64,000 nt of DNA from Rhynchospora pubera (Eukaryota > Streptophyta > Magnoliopsida > Poales > Cyperaceae), in assembly GCA_028095005.1 (NCBI GenBank), contig JAMFTS010000072.1, positions 33,921 to 97,920 on the forward strand. The letters are read 5' to 3'. Under the pieces are notes generated by a model. It searched no databases. It had not been told where the DNA came from and saw only the letters and a list, made by a program, of their open reading frames with translations. A program made the position numbers and the translations under genes. Within the stretch, counting starts at the first letter, position 1; every line of letters begins with the position of its first letter. Shown piece by piece: positions 30,024 through 39,816 of this stretch.

Positions 30024-31884
30024 CCCAAGGAAAATTGCAGCTGATCTTGCTTGGCTAAAAGATCATCCCTGGTTTGACGAAAAGCCAGCGTCAATTGTTG
30101 AGTTCCTTGGGCCTGATTATCTCAACATCGAGAAAGGTATTCGTGCCGGTGTTCGCCAAGAGTTAATTGACCTCTTTGGCGAAGATGTGAACGGAGATAG
30201 AATTGCTCTATTCAGGTGGGCAATGTTCACCGGAGCAATCGGTATCGGCAAGACAACTCTCTCGTCTATTTGCCTTCCGTACATGGTGCATTGGGTTCTT
30301 TGCCTCCGAGACCCGCAGGACTATTTCGAGCTCCTTCCTGGCTCACGCATTGCTTTCATGCAAATGAGCACCTCGGAAGATCAGGCAAAAGAGACTGTGT
30401 TCGGTGACATTAAGGCCCGTATCGAGCACAGTGCGTGGTTCCAGAACAATTACCCTTACGACAAAGATTACAAGAACCAGTTAAGGTTTCCCAAAGAAAT
30501 CTGGATGCTTCCAGGCAATAGCGCTGAAACCACATTCGAGGGCTACAACATTCTCGGAGGCATCCTAGACGAGGCTGACTCTCACAAAGTTACTCCAAAT
30601 AAAGATTACGCCGAGCAGGGCTTTGATACCATCAATTCGCGTATTGAGTCTCGATTTCAAGATCGTGGATTCCTGATTGTCGTTGGCCAGATGAAAAAGG
30701 CCAACGGCTTTGCCGCTCGTAAATACAAGGAACTTACTGCAGACCCTGAAGCTCATACTGTTCGCATGACTATTTGGGAGTCGATGGGATGGGACAGGTA
30801 TTTAGATTCCAACGGCAACCGAATCAGTTTTTGGTACGATTCTAAGCGAAAAGAAATTGTGCCAGAAGAAGCGCCACGACTTCTTGGCTACCCGGAGCAT
30901 ATTCTTGAGATTCCGAAGGTTTACGAAAAGAACTTCCGAAATAATCCCGAGAAGGCTCTACGTGATCTTGCTGGCATTCCGCCTGCGGCTGGCTCGGCTT
31001 TTATTTCGCTGACGCACAAGATCGAAGATGCAGTTCAGCGATGGATTGAGTTGTACGGCGAAGAGTCTCCGGTTAGCAGCGATGTCCAGCATCCGGTTAT
31101 TGCTGATTGGTTCCAGGCGCAAACTCCACTCAAGCGAGCGGTTCATCTTGACATCGGTTATTCTGGCGATGGTGACGCTGCTGGAATCGGAATGGGTCAC
31201 GTCTCGCACCTAGTCACCGACGAGGACGGCGAAGAAAAGCCGTTCACAGTTATTGATTGTCTTATTCGCGTTCGAGCCGCTTCGGGTCAAGAAGTACTTA
31301 TTAGTGATCTTCGTCGGTATATTTACGACCTCAAATCCCGTGGTTTTCGTATCCGTCAGGTCACGATGGACGGGTTTCAGTCAACCGATACACGACAGCA
31401 ACTTAGGAAGCGGAAGCTTCCAACCGAATATCTCTCGGTAGACAAGACAAAACTTCCGTATGAGGATTTGCGTGACGCTCTTTACGAGGACAGAATTGCC
31501 ATTCCGCCTTACATGACTTACATAACGGTAGGTGGAACTGAGTTAGTTAATATTGCTTATCGTGAGTTAAGCGAACTTGAAGAAGATGAAAAGAAGATTG
31601 ACCACCCAACTCACGGCTCTAAAGATGTTGCTGACACTATTGCTGCGATCACGTCACGCCTAATGGGTGACAGGGCGTATAGGAAAAGCGTAAGGTCCAC
31701 CTCTGAAACGTCAGATGAACTTCCTGACCTTTCAGCTTCGACTGGAACTGACGGCAGTTATGGCTTTGATAGATTTGGTATGACTGGAGGCGGCATGGCT
31801 GCTCCTGTCCCACCGTCTACAGGCGATGGAAATACCTTATCTTTTCCGACCCCTAGCAGCCTTCGACGCAATAGGAGAATTTAG
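30016..31884 (+). CDS. terL: Terminase large subunit
   Basis: A 622-residue packaging motor. The ATPase domain has Walker A GAIGIGKT (73-80) and Walker B ILDEAD (Asp185-Glu186). The C-terminal RNase H-like nuclease has Asp379 (HLDIGYSGD), Asp452 (MDGFQS) and Asp536/Asp540 (HGSKDVAD). The last 80 residues are a Ser/Gly/Pro-rich tail. It cuts and pumps DNA into the prohead through the portal encoded next. Confidence 0.95.
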   Translation: MFDPRKIAADLAWLKDHPWFDEKPASIVEFLGPDYLNIEKGIRAGVRQELIDLFGEDVNGDRIALFRWAMFTGAIGIGKTTLSSICLPYMVHWVLCLRDPQDYFELLPGSRIAFMQMSTSEDQAKETVFGDIKARIEHSAWFQNNYPYDKDYKNQLRFPKEIWMLPGNSAETTFEGYNILGGILDEADSHKVTPNKDYAEQGFDTINSRIESRFQDRGFLIVVGQMKKANGFAARKYKELTADPEAHTVRMTIWESMGWDRYLDSNGNRISFWYDSKRKEIVPEEAPRLLGYPEHILEIPKVYEKNFRNNPEKALRDLAGIPPAAGSAFISLTHKIEDAVQRWIELYGEESPVSSDVQHPVIADWFQAQTPLKRAVHLDIGYSGDGDAAGIGMGHVSHLVTDEDGEEKPFTVIDCLIRVRAASGQEVLISDLRRYIYDLKSRGFRIRQVTMDGFQSTDTRQQLRKRKLPTEYLSVDKTKLPYEDLRDALYEDRIAIPPYMTYITVGGTELVNIAYRELSELEEDEKKIDHPTHGSKDVADTIAAITSRLMGDRAYRKSVRSTSETSDELPDLSASTGTDGSYGFDRFGMTGGGMAAPVPPSTGDGNTLSFPTPSSLRRNRRI

Positions 31885-33560
31885 TGAGTGGACTGCTGGG
31901 GCCTAACGGAGCTCCCATTTCGTCTAAGGATTTCGACAACAAGAAAGAAAAGCCTCCGGCTTTAGGCGAGCAGTTCGGGCGATGGGCTGGAGATCAAGTT
32001 CCTTCGCTTGCTGCCCTGCCAGGCGGCGGCGCTTTTGCTTTTGACACTTCGTTATTAGACTTATCTGATTTTCGTCAGATGAAGTCGCATTACCAGATCA
32101 ACAGCTCGCTTTCTGTTCTTACGTTTATGCTTCATCAGATGGAGTGGCACATCGAGTGCGACGATAAAAAGATGAAGGATTTTCTCGAGGACTCAATTGG
32201 TAATATTTGGTCACGCCTTGTCCGCGCTATGTCGCAGGCACTTTGGGCAGGATATTCGCCAAACGTTATTCAGTGGGAAAACGACGTAGACAACCGAGCA
32301 GTCGTTATTGACAAGGTTAAAGACCTTATTCCTGAGGACTGTCGAGTTCACTGGAAACAGGTTCAGGCTCCCGGTCACCCCGAGCGAAAGTTTCCGGTTT
32401 ACGACGGCATTACTCAGTTTGGGTCTGACAACATTCCTGTTGCTAACTCGTTTTGGTACCCACTACTAATGGAGCACGGCAACTACTACGGACGCCGCCT
32501 TCTTGAGTCCGCTTTTCAACCGTGGTTCTTTTCCTCTCTCATGCACCTTTTTGCTAACAGGTATTACGAGCGATTTGGGGAGCCAGTCCCGGTCGGTCGC
32601 GCGCCTTACGACGAAGAGATTAACGTTAACGGCAAGACCGTCTACGGTAACAAAATGATGGAGGCTCTGCTCACAAACCTCCGAAACCGATCTGTCGTCG
32701 TGCTTCCTAGCGACAAGACTAAGGTTGCTGATAACGACAACAATCCGGATTTCGATTATCAGATCGAGTACCTTGAGTCTCAGATGCGTGGAGCTGACTT
32801 CGAGCGTTACATGACTCGTCTTGACGAAGAGATGAGCCTTGCGATGTTCACTCCGATTCTTATGATGCGAACTGCTGACGTTGGCTCGTACAACCTCGGA
32901 ACGCAGCACACCCAAGTCTACCTCTGGATGCTGAACGCTATTTCAGGCGATTGGGCTTTCTATATCAACAAGTATATTGTTCGTCCTCTGAACTACTACA
33001 ATAGTTCTCGAGGTAGCCGAGCGCCAGAGGCAAAACTCAAGTTTGCCAAGATGGGCAAGGTTGATTCGCAACTACTTCAGGCGATTGTTACTCAGCTTCT
33101 TACGAGCGACAAGGTAAAGCTCGATCCGGAGCAGATCGGCGAAATGGCTGGTCTTACTATGACTGAGATTAAGGAAGTTACTCAGCCTGATCAGCAGGAC
33201 CCGAACCAGCCCGACCCCGCCCCTGCCGAGGACCCGCCGCCGTCGCAGGACGGCACCGACGCGCCCGCTGACGTAGCCCGCCGCATTGTTACTCGGGTTT
33301 CCGCGCAGGCACGGCGGGCGTTTAATGAAGTGAACGGGCCGGGCAAATTTGCTCCGGAGTTAAGCCACAAAAGGCAGATGGAAAATGCTATTGAGCTTTC
33401 CGGTTTTAGTAACTCTCACGCAAGGGCTGGTGAGTTCTTTAGGTTAATGAACCACTGGACCGAGAGCAATAAAGACCTTTGCCCTGAGCTTGATTCTGCA
33501 ATGTATATGAAGTTTTTTGGAAACGCTGTTGATTCTATTCTTACACAGGTGCTTAAGTGA
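31884..33560 (+). CDS. Portal protein
   Basis: A 558-residue protein that matches portal proteins in length, position and composition: a polar N-terminus, a clip/stem-like middle, and long helices with SSLSVLTFMLHQMEWHI typical of the wing region. A Pro/Asp-rich linker near residues 435-470 separates a C-terminal helical extension of about 90 residues. The GTG overlaps the terminase TAG (TAGTG). It forms the DNA entry ring of the capsid. Confidence 0.88.
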   Translation: MSGLLGPNGAPISSKDFDNKKEKPPALGEQFGRWAGDQVPSLAALPGGGAFAFDTSLLDLSDFRQMKSHYQINSSLSVLTFMLHQMEWHIECDDKKMKDFLEDSIGNIWSRLVRAMSQALWAGYSPNVIQWENDVDNRAVVIDKVKDLIPEDCRVHWKQVQAPGHPERKFPVYDGITQFGSDNIPVANSFWYPLLMEHGNYYGRRLLESAFQPWFFSSLMHLFANRYYERFGEPVPVGRAPYDEEINVNGKTVYGNKMMEALLTNLRNRSVVVLPSDKTKVADNDNNPDFDYQIEYLESQMRGADFERYMTRLDEEMSLAMFTPILMMRTADVGSYNLGTQHTQVYLWMLNAISGDWAFYINKYIVRPLNYYNSSRGSRAPEAKLKFAKMGKVDSQLLQAIVTQLLTSDKVKLDPEQIGEMAGLTMTEIKEVTQPDQQDPNQPDPAPAEDPPPSQDGTDAPADVARRIVTRVSAQARRAFNEVNGPGKFAPELSHKRQMENAIELSGFSNSHARAGEFFRLMNHWTESNKDLCPELDSAMYMKFFGNAVDSILTQVLK

Positions 33561-33844
33561 GCAAGGGTAGAGAAAAAGAGCTTCGCTGCTTTTGTCGAGG
33601 GCAGCCGCTTCTTGCTACCTACGGAATAGATAAAACAGGTGAACTTTTTGTTCACGTCAAGATTTGGAAACAGCGCAGAATCTATGGAGAACTTGTTTTT
33701 GAATCCGGTGACGGCGTTGTAAAGATTAGGTGCAGAAACTGTTTACGTTGGCACAGAGTTATTTTCAAAAGCAAGAGTGCTTTTCTTTCTGAGGCAAACG
33801 CTCCGAGCGAACAAACAAATGAAATGCTAGACGAATCGAGTTGA
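33557..33844 (+). CDS. Com-like zinc-finger protein
   Basis: A 95-residue protein with CFC near residue 11 and CRNC near residue 59 flanking a beta region that ends RWHRV, the pattern of Com-like zinc-finger proteins found next to phage head genes. In phage Mu, Com activates translation of the mom gene; here the role is unknown. Confidence 0.72.
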   Translation: MSKGREKELRCFCRGQPLLATYGIDKTGELFVHVKIWKQRRIYGELVFESGDGVVKIRCRNCLRWHRVIFKSKSAFLSEANAPSEQTNEMLDESS

Positions 33845-33855
33845 AGGGTAATAGC

Positions 33856-35229
33856 ATGCCGGACGTGAGTAAAAAGCTTATTAAGCCGATCGGTCGCAGC
33901 GGGATTACGCCCCCGCCCGCAACCAACAAGGCCGCTACCAACGATGTGCCCGACTGGTACAAGATTGTCGCCAAGAAGAAAAGCGACGTTACTAAGGTTT
34001 ACCTTTACGACGCTATCGGCGGTTGGTTCGGTGTCGAGGTAAATGACTTTATTAAAGAGTTAAACGACATCGAGACTGGCGAGATTCATCTTCACATTAA
34101 CTCGCCCGGCGGTTCCGTTTATGACGGCATCGCTATCTACAATTCTTTAAAGCAGCACGATGCAGATGTCACGGTTTACATTGACTCGCTCGCTGCGTCG
34201 GCAGCGAGCTTCATCGCAATGGCCGGAAACAAGATTATTGCTGCTCGTAATTCGACTCTCATGATTCACGACGCCAGTGGTCTTTGCATGGGCAACATGC
34301 AGGATATGCTTGATACCGCTGAGGCGCTTGATCAGGTTAGTGACAACATCGCTGATATTTACGCTTATAACGCGGGTGGCACTGCGCAAGAGTGGCGCGC
34401 CAAGATGAAGGCAGAGACTTGGTATACTGCTTCTGAGGCGTTAGATGAGGGTTTAGTTGACGAGATGCTTGACCCGGACCCGGAGCCCGACGAAGATACT
34501 CCCGAGCACGAAGATAGCTGGGAGTTAGGCAAGCTGTTCAACTACGCTGGCCGAGCTAACGCTCCTAGTCCCGCTGAAGTTGCAAGCAAGGTCAAAAACC
34601 AGATTCAGGAGGCTTCGATGGGCAATGCCCCGAAGAACGAGAACACTAAGCCGGAGGGTTCGGACCCTTCGACTGAGACTGAGGGGGCGCCTGCCGTCGA
34701 GACTACTCCCCCGACCCAGCCCGCTCCTGCGGGTGATCCTAACCAGCAGCCGGAGAATAAGGGTAACCTTGTTCCGGTTAACATTAAGGGTTCGCAGGTC
34801 ATGGTGACCAAGGAGGTTGCGGACCACATTGGGAGTCTTGACACTTTCCGAAACGAGACGATCCGAAGCGCTCGTATCGACTTTGTTGAGTCGTTAGGAA
34901 ACCGTAATATCTTTCCCGCTACCGCGCTGGGAGACAAGCCCGAGGATGGCAAGCCTGCTACTGGCTTAATGGCTTTCGCGCTTAGTCTCAGTGACGAGCA
35001 GTTTGCTGACTGGAAGGCTTCTTACGAGAGCGCCCAGCCTGCTACTCTGTTTGGTAACTACGGGGCTGACCAGGGTGACAACAGCGCCCCTGGTAACGCA
35101 ACGGACGATCGCATTGAGATTCTCGAGGAGATTGTTGCTAACCACCGCCGAGGTGGTATGAGCAACGAGAAGATCAAGGAGACCGATTCGTACAAGGAGC
35201 TCCAGCAGCTCAAGTCCAAGAACGCCTAA
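33856..35229 (+). CDS. ClpP-type capsid maturation protease with scaffold tail
   Basis: A 457-residue protein. Residues 35-215 are a ClpP-fold protease: HINSPGGSVYDGIAIYN around 80-96, the catalytic Ser115 in SLAASAAS, His138 in LMIHDASG, and an Asp in the following helix. A Pro/Glu/Thr-rich linker leads to a helical C-terminal half that acts as scaffold in lambda-like heads. The ATG at 33856 has AAGGG at seven bases; an in-frame TTG 15 bases upstream is less likely. An internal start (34618) probably makes the scaffold alone. Confidence 0.9.
   Translation: MPDVSKKLIKPIGRSGITPPPATNKAATNDVPDWYKIVAKKKSDVTKVYLYDAIGGWFGVEVNDFIKELNDIETGEIHLHINSPGGSVYDGIAIYNSLKQHDADVTVYIDSLAASAASFIAMAGNKIIAARNSTLMIHDASGLCMGNMQDMLDTAEALDQVSDNIADIYAYNAGGTAQEWRAKMKAETWYTASEALDEGLVDEMLDPDPEPDEDTPEHEDSWELGKLFNYAGRANAPSPAEVASKVKNQIQEASMGNAPKNENTKPEGSDPSTETEGAPAVETTPPTQPAPAGDPNQQPENKGNLVPVNIKGSQVMVTKEVADHIGSLDTFRNETIRSARIDFVESLGNRNIFPATALGDKPEDGKPATGLMAFALSLSDEQFADWKASYESAQPATLFGNYGADQGDNSAPGNATDDRIEILEEIVANHRRGGMSNEKIKETDSYKELQQLKSKNA
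34618..35229 (+). CDS. Scaffold protein from internal start
   Basis: In frame within the protease gene, a perfect AGGAGG lies five bases before an ATG at 34618, exactly at the junction of protease and linker. Translation from it gives a 203-residue, acidic, helical scaffold without protease, as in phage lambda (C/Nu3) by a similar nested start. Confidence 0.7.
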   Translation: MGNAPKNENTKPEGSDPSTETEGAPAVETTPPTQPAPAGDPNQQPENKGNLVPVNIKGSQVMVTKEVADHIGSLDTFRNETIRSARIDFVESLGNRNIFPATALGDKPEDGKPATGLMAFALSLSDEQFADWKASYESAQPATLFGNYGADQGDNSAPGNATDDRIEILEEIVANHRRGGMSNEKIKETDSYKELQQLKSKNA

Positions 35230-35241
35230 TAGGAGATAGAA

Positions 35242-35688
35242 ATGCCTTCTTTTAACAAGGGCGGCGGTAGTCGGACTCCGTTCGGTAGCAACGAGTATCT
35301 TCGTTCTACTCAGGACGTTAAGAAGGAGTCCTACACCGTTTCCGCTGCCTCTGTTGCCGTTGAGACCATTGACGGCTTCCCGCAGAAAGTTCTTATGCCT
35401 GGCGAGGCTATGGCTAAGATTACTTCAGGCGGCGAGGCCGGAAAGGTTGGTCCCTTCGATGCAAGCGCCACCGACGGTCGCCAGACTGCAGCCAACATTG
35501 TTGGCCTGAACGACACCTGGCTTCCTTGGCAACTGCCCGAGCATGACGAGCAGATTGCCGTTACTTACGAGGCTACGGCGCGTCTTGCCTGGTGCTTCGA
35601 GCGAGCGAACGGTGTTCGCCAGGCCCTGTCCACCGGCACCGCAGACGCCATGCGTGGCGTTCGCGGCCTCGACATTCACTTTAAGTAA
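35242..35688 (+). CDS. Head decoration protein (lambda gpD-like)
   Basis: A 148-residue beta-rich protein between scaffold and major capsid genes, the place of the gpD-type capsid stabiliser. It has the Gly/Ser-rich N-terminus, the VLMPGEAMAKITSG strand pattern and a small C-terminal helix region usual for the family. It should sit at three-fold points of the expanded capsid. Confidence 0.82.
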   Translation: MPSFNKGGGSRTPFGSNEYLRSTQDVKKESYTVSAASVAVETIDGFPQKVLMPGEAMAKITSGGEAGKVGPFDASATDGRQTAANIVGLNDTWLPWQLPEHDEQIAVTYEATARLAWCFERANGVRQALSTGTADAMRGVRGLDIHFK

Positions 35689-35699
35689 GGAGTAGCAAG

Positions 35700-36941
35700 G
35701 TGGGTACTAGTTTCCCTCCCGGCTTCTCGGTCGCCAGCGCTGCTCTTGGCGATCCGCAGAACGCCACTGGAATCGGTCAGGACCGACTGGTTCGTAAGGA
35801 GGTTTCGCTTGGCGCTATTCGCGAGCGAGACGTTCCCGAGAACCACATTGGTCTTTCTCAGATCGCCCCGTTCCTCGAGGTTGCGACTGATGATGTGATC
35901 TTTGATTACCTCACGGTTGAGACCACTGGCCTTGCGCCTGCGCGAGCCGAGGACGCCGAGGCTGAGCTGGCTCAGAAGGACGACACTGCCGCCGGACAGG
36001 GTCGGGCTAGCGTTATCGACTGGTCGCTCAAGGACCACTACGACGCGTCTGACGTTAACCGCGCTCGTGACTTCCGCCGCATTATCGAGGCCATGAAGAA
36101 TGGTGCGCTTCCGCTCACCGCCGCCTCGGCGATGGAGGACTGGCAGGCTAAGCTTGCTCGTGATCGCAACCAGCGTCGGCGTAAGCTTGACAACCGGCTG
36201 GAGTGGCTGATTATGTCTGCCATTTCCGACGGCAAGATTGTTTACGACGACGGCAAGATCAAGTTCGGTGTTGACTACGGTCGCCCGGCTGACCAGTCTG
36301 CTGGCAACGTCGCAAACGATCACGCCGACTTTGACAACGTCACTGACGGCGTGTGGGACATTTCGGGTTACGACTTCGATCCGCTCCGCATGTTCAACGA
36401 GCTCAACGAGTACATGTACGACAAGTACGGTGTTCGTTTTGATCGAGTCCTTGGGTCTCGTAAGGCGTTCAACAAGTTCGTTAACTCGGACAAGTTTGCG
36501 CAGCGCGCCGCGCTCGGTGGCGTGATTAACGGAGCTGGCCAGAACGTGCAGCCTGACCCGAACTACCTGCTTGACGGTTGGGGTCCTGACGCTGCGCGTC
36601 GAGTTGTTCAGTCTGCTACCGGCGTTCAGATGATTGAGGCCGACGCGGTTTACCGTACTCGGCCGATTGGCTCTAACACCGTTACCGCTAACCGCTTCTT
36701 CCCGCAGAACCGTCTTGTGTTCCTGCCGTCTATCGCTGACCTTGGCGAGATTGACGACACTCAGATTGGTTTCGGCAAGACGCTGACCTCGCCGCACCCC
36801 GAGGGTAACTGGACTCCCGGTTACTACGAGTGGGAGCGTTCTACTGTTGACCCGTGGGGTCAGGACGTTGGTAACGGCATTAAGGCGTTCCCGGTGTTCC
36901 CGTACATGGAGCTCACGTTCGCTGTGAACGTGGTCTGGTAA
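35700..36941 (+). CDS. Major capsid protein
   Basis: A 413-residue protein with AAGGAG before its GTG start and G/C-rich optimised codons. Position after protease, scaffold and decoration genes, size, and a C-terminal half rich in Asn/Asp/Tyr strands fit the lambda E-type HK97 fold. Residues 85-115 are acidic and helical, as in the long helix region. Confidence 0.9.
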   Translation: MGTSFPPGFSVASAALGDPQNATGIGQDRLVRKEVSLGAIRERDVPENHIGLSQIAPFLEVATDDVIFDYLTVETTGLAPARAEDAEAELAQKDDTAAGQGRASVIDWSLKDHYDASDVNRARDFRRIIEAMKNGALPLTAASAMEDWQAKLARDRNQRRRKLDNRLEWLIMSAISDGKIVYDDGKIKFGVDYGRPADQSAGNVANDHADFDNVTDGVWDISGYDFDPLRMFNELNEYMYDKYGVRFDRVLGSRKAFNKFVNSDKFAQRAALGGVINGAGQNVQPDPNYLLDGWGPDAARRVVQSATGVQMIEADAVYRTRPIGSNTVTANRFFPQNRLVFLPSIADLGEIDDTQIGFGKTLTSPHPEGNWTPGYYEWERSTVDPWGQDVGNGIKAFPVFPYMELTFAVNVVW

Positions 36942-36952
36942 GGAGATAGGTT

Positions 36953-37279
36953 ATGGCTACCCCTAAGTATACCAAGCCTGCTTCTCAGGTTGATCTTGAG
37001 GCGCGACAGAAGGACGGCTACGAGCCTGGTACTGTCGTTAATCACGGTGTTGATTCTGAGCTGTCCGACAATGGTTACGTCGGGGTTGACCCGATTTACC
37101 AGAACTCGGCAAACCTGGATCACCCGATGGATCAGGGAGACAAGACGGCTGAGGGCAAGCTCATGAAGAGCGCGCTTTCTGATGATGTCGAGTACCCCGA
37201 GCTTGAGGATGTTGAGGCTGGCGAGGATGAGGACGAGTCTAAGAATCCTCCGACTCCTCCCGCCCCGCCGTCGAACTAA
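36953..37279 (+). CDS. Small acidic head-region protein
   Basis: A 108-residue acidic protein with a basic N-terminus, a middle of small polar motifs and a Glu/Asp then Pro-rich tail. Between capsid and connector genes, it may be a head filler or connector aid. No family recognised. Confidence 0.72.
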   Translation: MATPKYTKPASQVDLEARQKDGYEPGTVVNHGVDSELSDNGYVGVDPIYQNSANLDHPMDQGDKTAEGKLMKSALSDDVEYPELEDVEAGEDEDESKNPPTPPAPPSN

Positions 37280-37298
37280 GTAGAACAGGAATACGCGA

Positions 37299-37787
37299 GT
37301 GACGTACTGTGATCCGGAAGATGTGAAGTACGGGAATATCCCGCTTCCCACATATGTTAGTCCGGCACAGTACGTCACTCGCGCTTCCGAAGAGATTGAC
37401 GCAACGCTTGGTCACATCTACAGTACGCCAATCACCTTCAATGTAAACCAAGACCCCAGCCAGCGGCCTTCAATGTTGATCCTTAAAAAGATCAACTGGC
37501 TTCTGGCTAGCGGGCGTCTCATCCTAGACATTGCCGCGTCTAGTGAAGCGCGAGACATTAATGCTTACGGCAGGCAAATGCTTAACGAAGGGATCGCTCT
37601 CCTTCAGCAAATTGAAAAGGGCGAGATTAATCTTAAGGCAGAGCGAATTAAGGATGAAGATGGTTCCTCTGATGCTACCGGACCTGTCGTCATAAATGAG
37701 GACGAGTTTAGTCGGGTCGAAGATTTTTATTCCGGACGTAACGCTTATCCGAGCTTTACTCGTACATTAGGAGTATTCCGTGGCTAG
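37299..37787 (+). CDS. Head-tail connector (head completion) protein
   Basis: A 162-residue mostly helical protein with a long central helix region (LILKKINWLLASGRLILDIA) and a Tyr-rich start, fitting gp6/gp15-like adaptor proteins that bind under the portal. Position supports this. GTG start. Confidence 0.75.
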   Translation: MTYCDPEDVKYGNIPLPTYVSPAQYVTRASEEIDATLGHIYSTPITFNVNQDPSQRPSMLILKKINWLLASGRLILDIAASSEARDINAYGRQMLNEGIALLQQIEKGEINLKAERIKDEDGSSDATGPVVINEDEFSRVEDFYSGRNAYPSFTRTLGVFRG

Positions 37788-39816
37788 CCCTGTTTCATCT
37801 TGGAATACTGTTAGGGTTTACGGTTCATGGGTTAATGGAGACGGAACTCGCAAGGTTGGCAAGTGGAAACTTGTCATTCCGGTTCGTATTACAAACGAGC
37901 CTCAAGATGTAATCATTCCAAGCTGGACAGACGGTGGCGATTTAGCCGTTGCACCTGGAGTGCCTTCTCTTGATATTCAGGTTCCTTCTGGTGATGATCC
38001 GGATAACACTCCTACTGGCTTTAAGCCAATTCTGACCGTCACTTTCCTTGACGGTACTCCTACCGAGGTTTACAGCCTTGACGTTCCGGTTTCTTTATCA
38101 GGAGACCCGGACGGAGTAAATCTTCGGAAAGTCTTTTACCCTTCTGTTGTTCCTGACGCTCAGTCTGTTATCTTTGTTGGGACGCCAGGCGGGGTTGCCA
38201 AGTTAGACACAGATGGTGACGTTGTAGATTCTGACGGCAACAAAGTTACTGGTCTTGCATTAGGTGAGACTACTACAACTGCATTCCAGGGCAGTCGAGG
38301 CAAGGCTGCTGAAGTTGCAATTTCAAAACTCATCCTTGCCGATGTTGACGTTACTGAAAATAATGCTGTTCTTGAGTTAAGCAAGACTAATCGTTTGGTC
38401 GGAACTGGCCCGTACGTCGCTCCTGACTTGAGCGCAGTTGGACAAGAGTTTGCAGTACGAAACGTAAGTAATAACTCTGTCTATATCCAGTGGCCTGACA
38501 GCGCAGGCGAGCAGCGTTCTAGCCTTATTTTGCCAGGCGTTGCTCGTTCATGGAGGCAGTCTACCGCTCTTGGGTATGACGCTAAAGACGGGGTTATCCC
38601 TCTGGCTCAACTTGATGCTCGATATGCACCGATCTTTTCTTCTGCGCACATCGTTAACGCCGCAGGTTCTGCGCAGGACGTTCCGGCCCCCTCGGCGACC
38701 GTGGGCACTGTTCACCAGTACGGTTTGACTGACAGTAGTTGCGCATTTACGCTTCCGACTGGAATGAAAGATTCGACCGGCGCTCCCGCTCAGGTTGACC
38801 TTGTTTTATACCTGGTTAACTCGGGCGGTGGTGCGCGAGCGCACACGTACCCGAACACTGTTACGTTTGACTCCGGCGGCAAGCCGGATATTCCTTCGGC
38901 TAGCGATTCTGTGACGATCGTTACTTTTACTACCATGAATGGCGGAAGTTCGTGGCTTGCATCTAGTAGCAGCTTGCCTTCTACTTTAGTTTCAAAGACT
39001 TTATTTACAACGAAGGGTGACCTTCTTGTCGGCACCGGGAACGGCGCGGTCGCAAGGCTTGCCGCTCCGGGCGCAGTAAAGATTTTTGGTTCTGACGCGA
39101 ACAACAATCTCGGCTGGATTGATCTTCCTGCGTCTGCCTCTGTTGAGGATATCCAAGACGCAGCCGCAGTCTTATTTTCGTCCGGTGGACATACTGGAAT
39201 TACTTTCTCGTACGACGATGCTGGGAACAGGATTGTTGCCACAGTTGACTCGGTAGCCTATCCGCTCACCTGGCAGCCTGTAGACAACAACCTTGTTGCT
39301 GCAAACGTTGCGCCAAGCGCTATCACTGGCCAAAACACGATGGTCGCAGGCAGGGATTATGCCTGCAAGGTTCGCGTTCGCAAGAACCAGCAGATTACAG
39401 GATTTCTCACATTTCTTGGATCGCTTGGGACCGCTACAGACAACGCAGGTTACTACGCTGCGTTATATGACTCTACTGGAAACCTCGTTGCGTCTACCGG
39501 AGACATTAGTAACTCGTTCAAGAGTACCGGAACGGCTACTGTAGAAATTCCCTGGAGTGCGCCTTGGACCCCGAGTGTCGATCAGCAGGTTTACCTTGTT
39601 ATCCACACAGGAACAACCTCTGGCACCCAGCCTAAACTTGCGCAGGCTTCTACGCTAATCTACATGAACGCCAGACTTACTTCAAATATCCCGGCTGGCG
39701 CCACCTCGCTGCGTGCAGCCGTTCCGGCTAACAGTTGGAGCGGTTCCACACCGCCAGCAACTCTAGGTAACCTGTCGGCAACTAACGCTCTTGCATTCTT
39801 TGCGGGGCTTTACTAA
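37780..39816 (+). CDS. Fibre-like structural protein in the neck region
   Basis: A 678-residue Gly/Ser/Thr-rich protein made mostly of beta repeats. The N-terminal 120 residues look like an adaptor domain; the middle carries the stereotyped KTLFTTKGDLLVGTGNG and FSYDDAGNRIVATVD strings common in phage fibres and appendages; the C-terminal 180 residues look like a jelly-roll receptor domain. It lies between the head adaptor and the neck protein, so it may be a head or collar fibre rather than a tail-tip fibre. Confidence 0.75.
   Translation: MASPVSSWNTVRVYGSWVNGDGTRKVGKWKLVIPVRITNEPQDVIIPSWTDGGDLAVAPGVPSLDIQVPSGDDPDNTPTGFKPILTVTFLDGTPTEVYSLDVPVSLSGDPDGVNLRKVFYPSVVPDAQSVIFVGTPGGVAKLDTDGDVVDSDGNKVTGLALGETTTTAFQGSRGKAAEVAISKLILADVDVTENNAVLELSKTNRLVGTGPYVAPDLSAVGQEFAVRNVSNNSVYIQWPDSAGEQRSSLILPGVARSWRQSTALGYDAKDGVIPLAQLDARYAPIFSSAHIVNAAGSAQDVPAPSATVGTVHQYGLTDSSCAFTLPTGMKDSTGAPAQVDLVLYLVNSGGGARAHTYPNTVTFDSGGKPDIPSASDSVTIVTFTTMNGGSSWLASSSSLPSTLVSKTLFTTKGDLLVGTGNGAVARLAAPGAVKIFGSDANNNLGWIDLPASASVEDIQDAAAVLFSSGGHTGITFSYDDAGNRIVATVDSVAYPLTWQPVDNNLVAANVAPSAITGQNTMVAGRDYACKVRVRKNQQITGFLTFLGSLGTATDNAGYYAALYDSTGNLVASTGDISNSFKSTGTATVEIPWSAPWTPSVDQQVYLVIHTGTTSGTQPKLAQASTLIYMNARLTSNIPAGATSLRAAVPANSWSGSTPPATLGNLSATNALAFFAGLY

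Noticed and set aside
35676..36797. 373-codon minus-strand frame inside the major capsid gene
   Set aside because: Antisense shadow of a codon-optimised gene; no ribosome site and unnatural Arg/Val/Asn composition.
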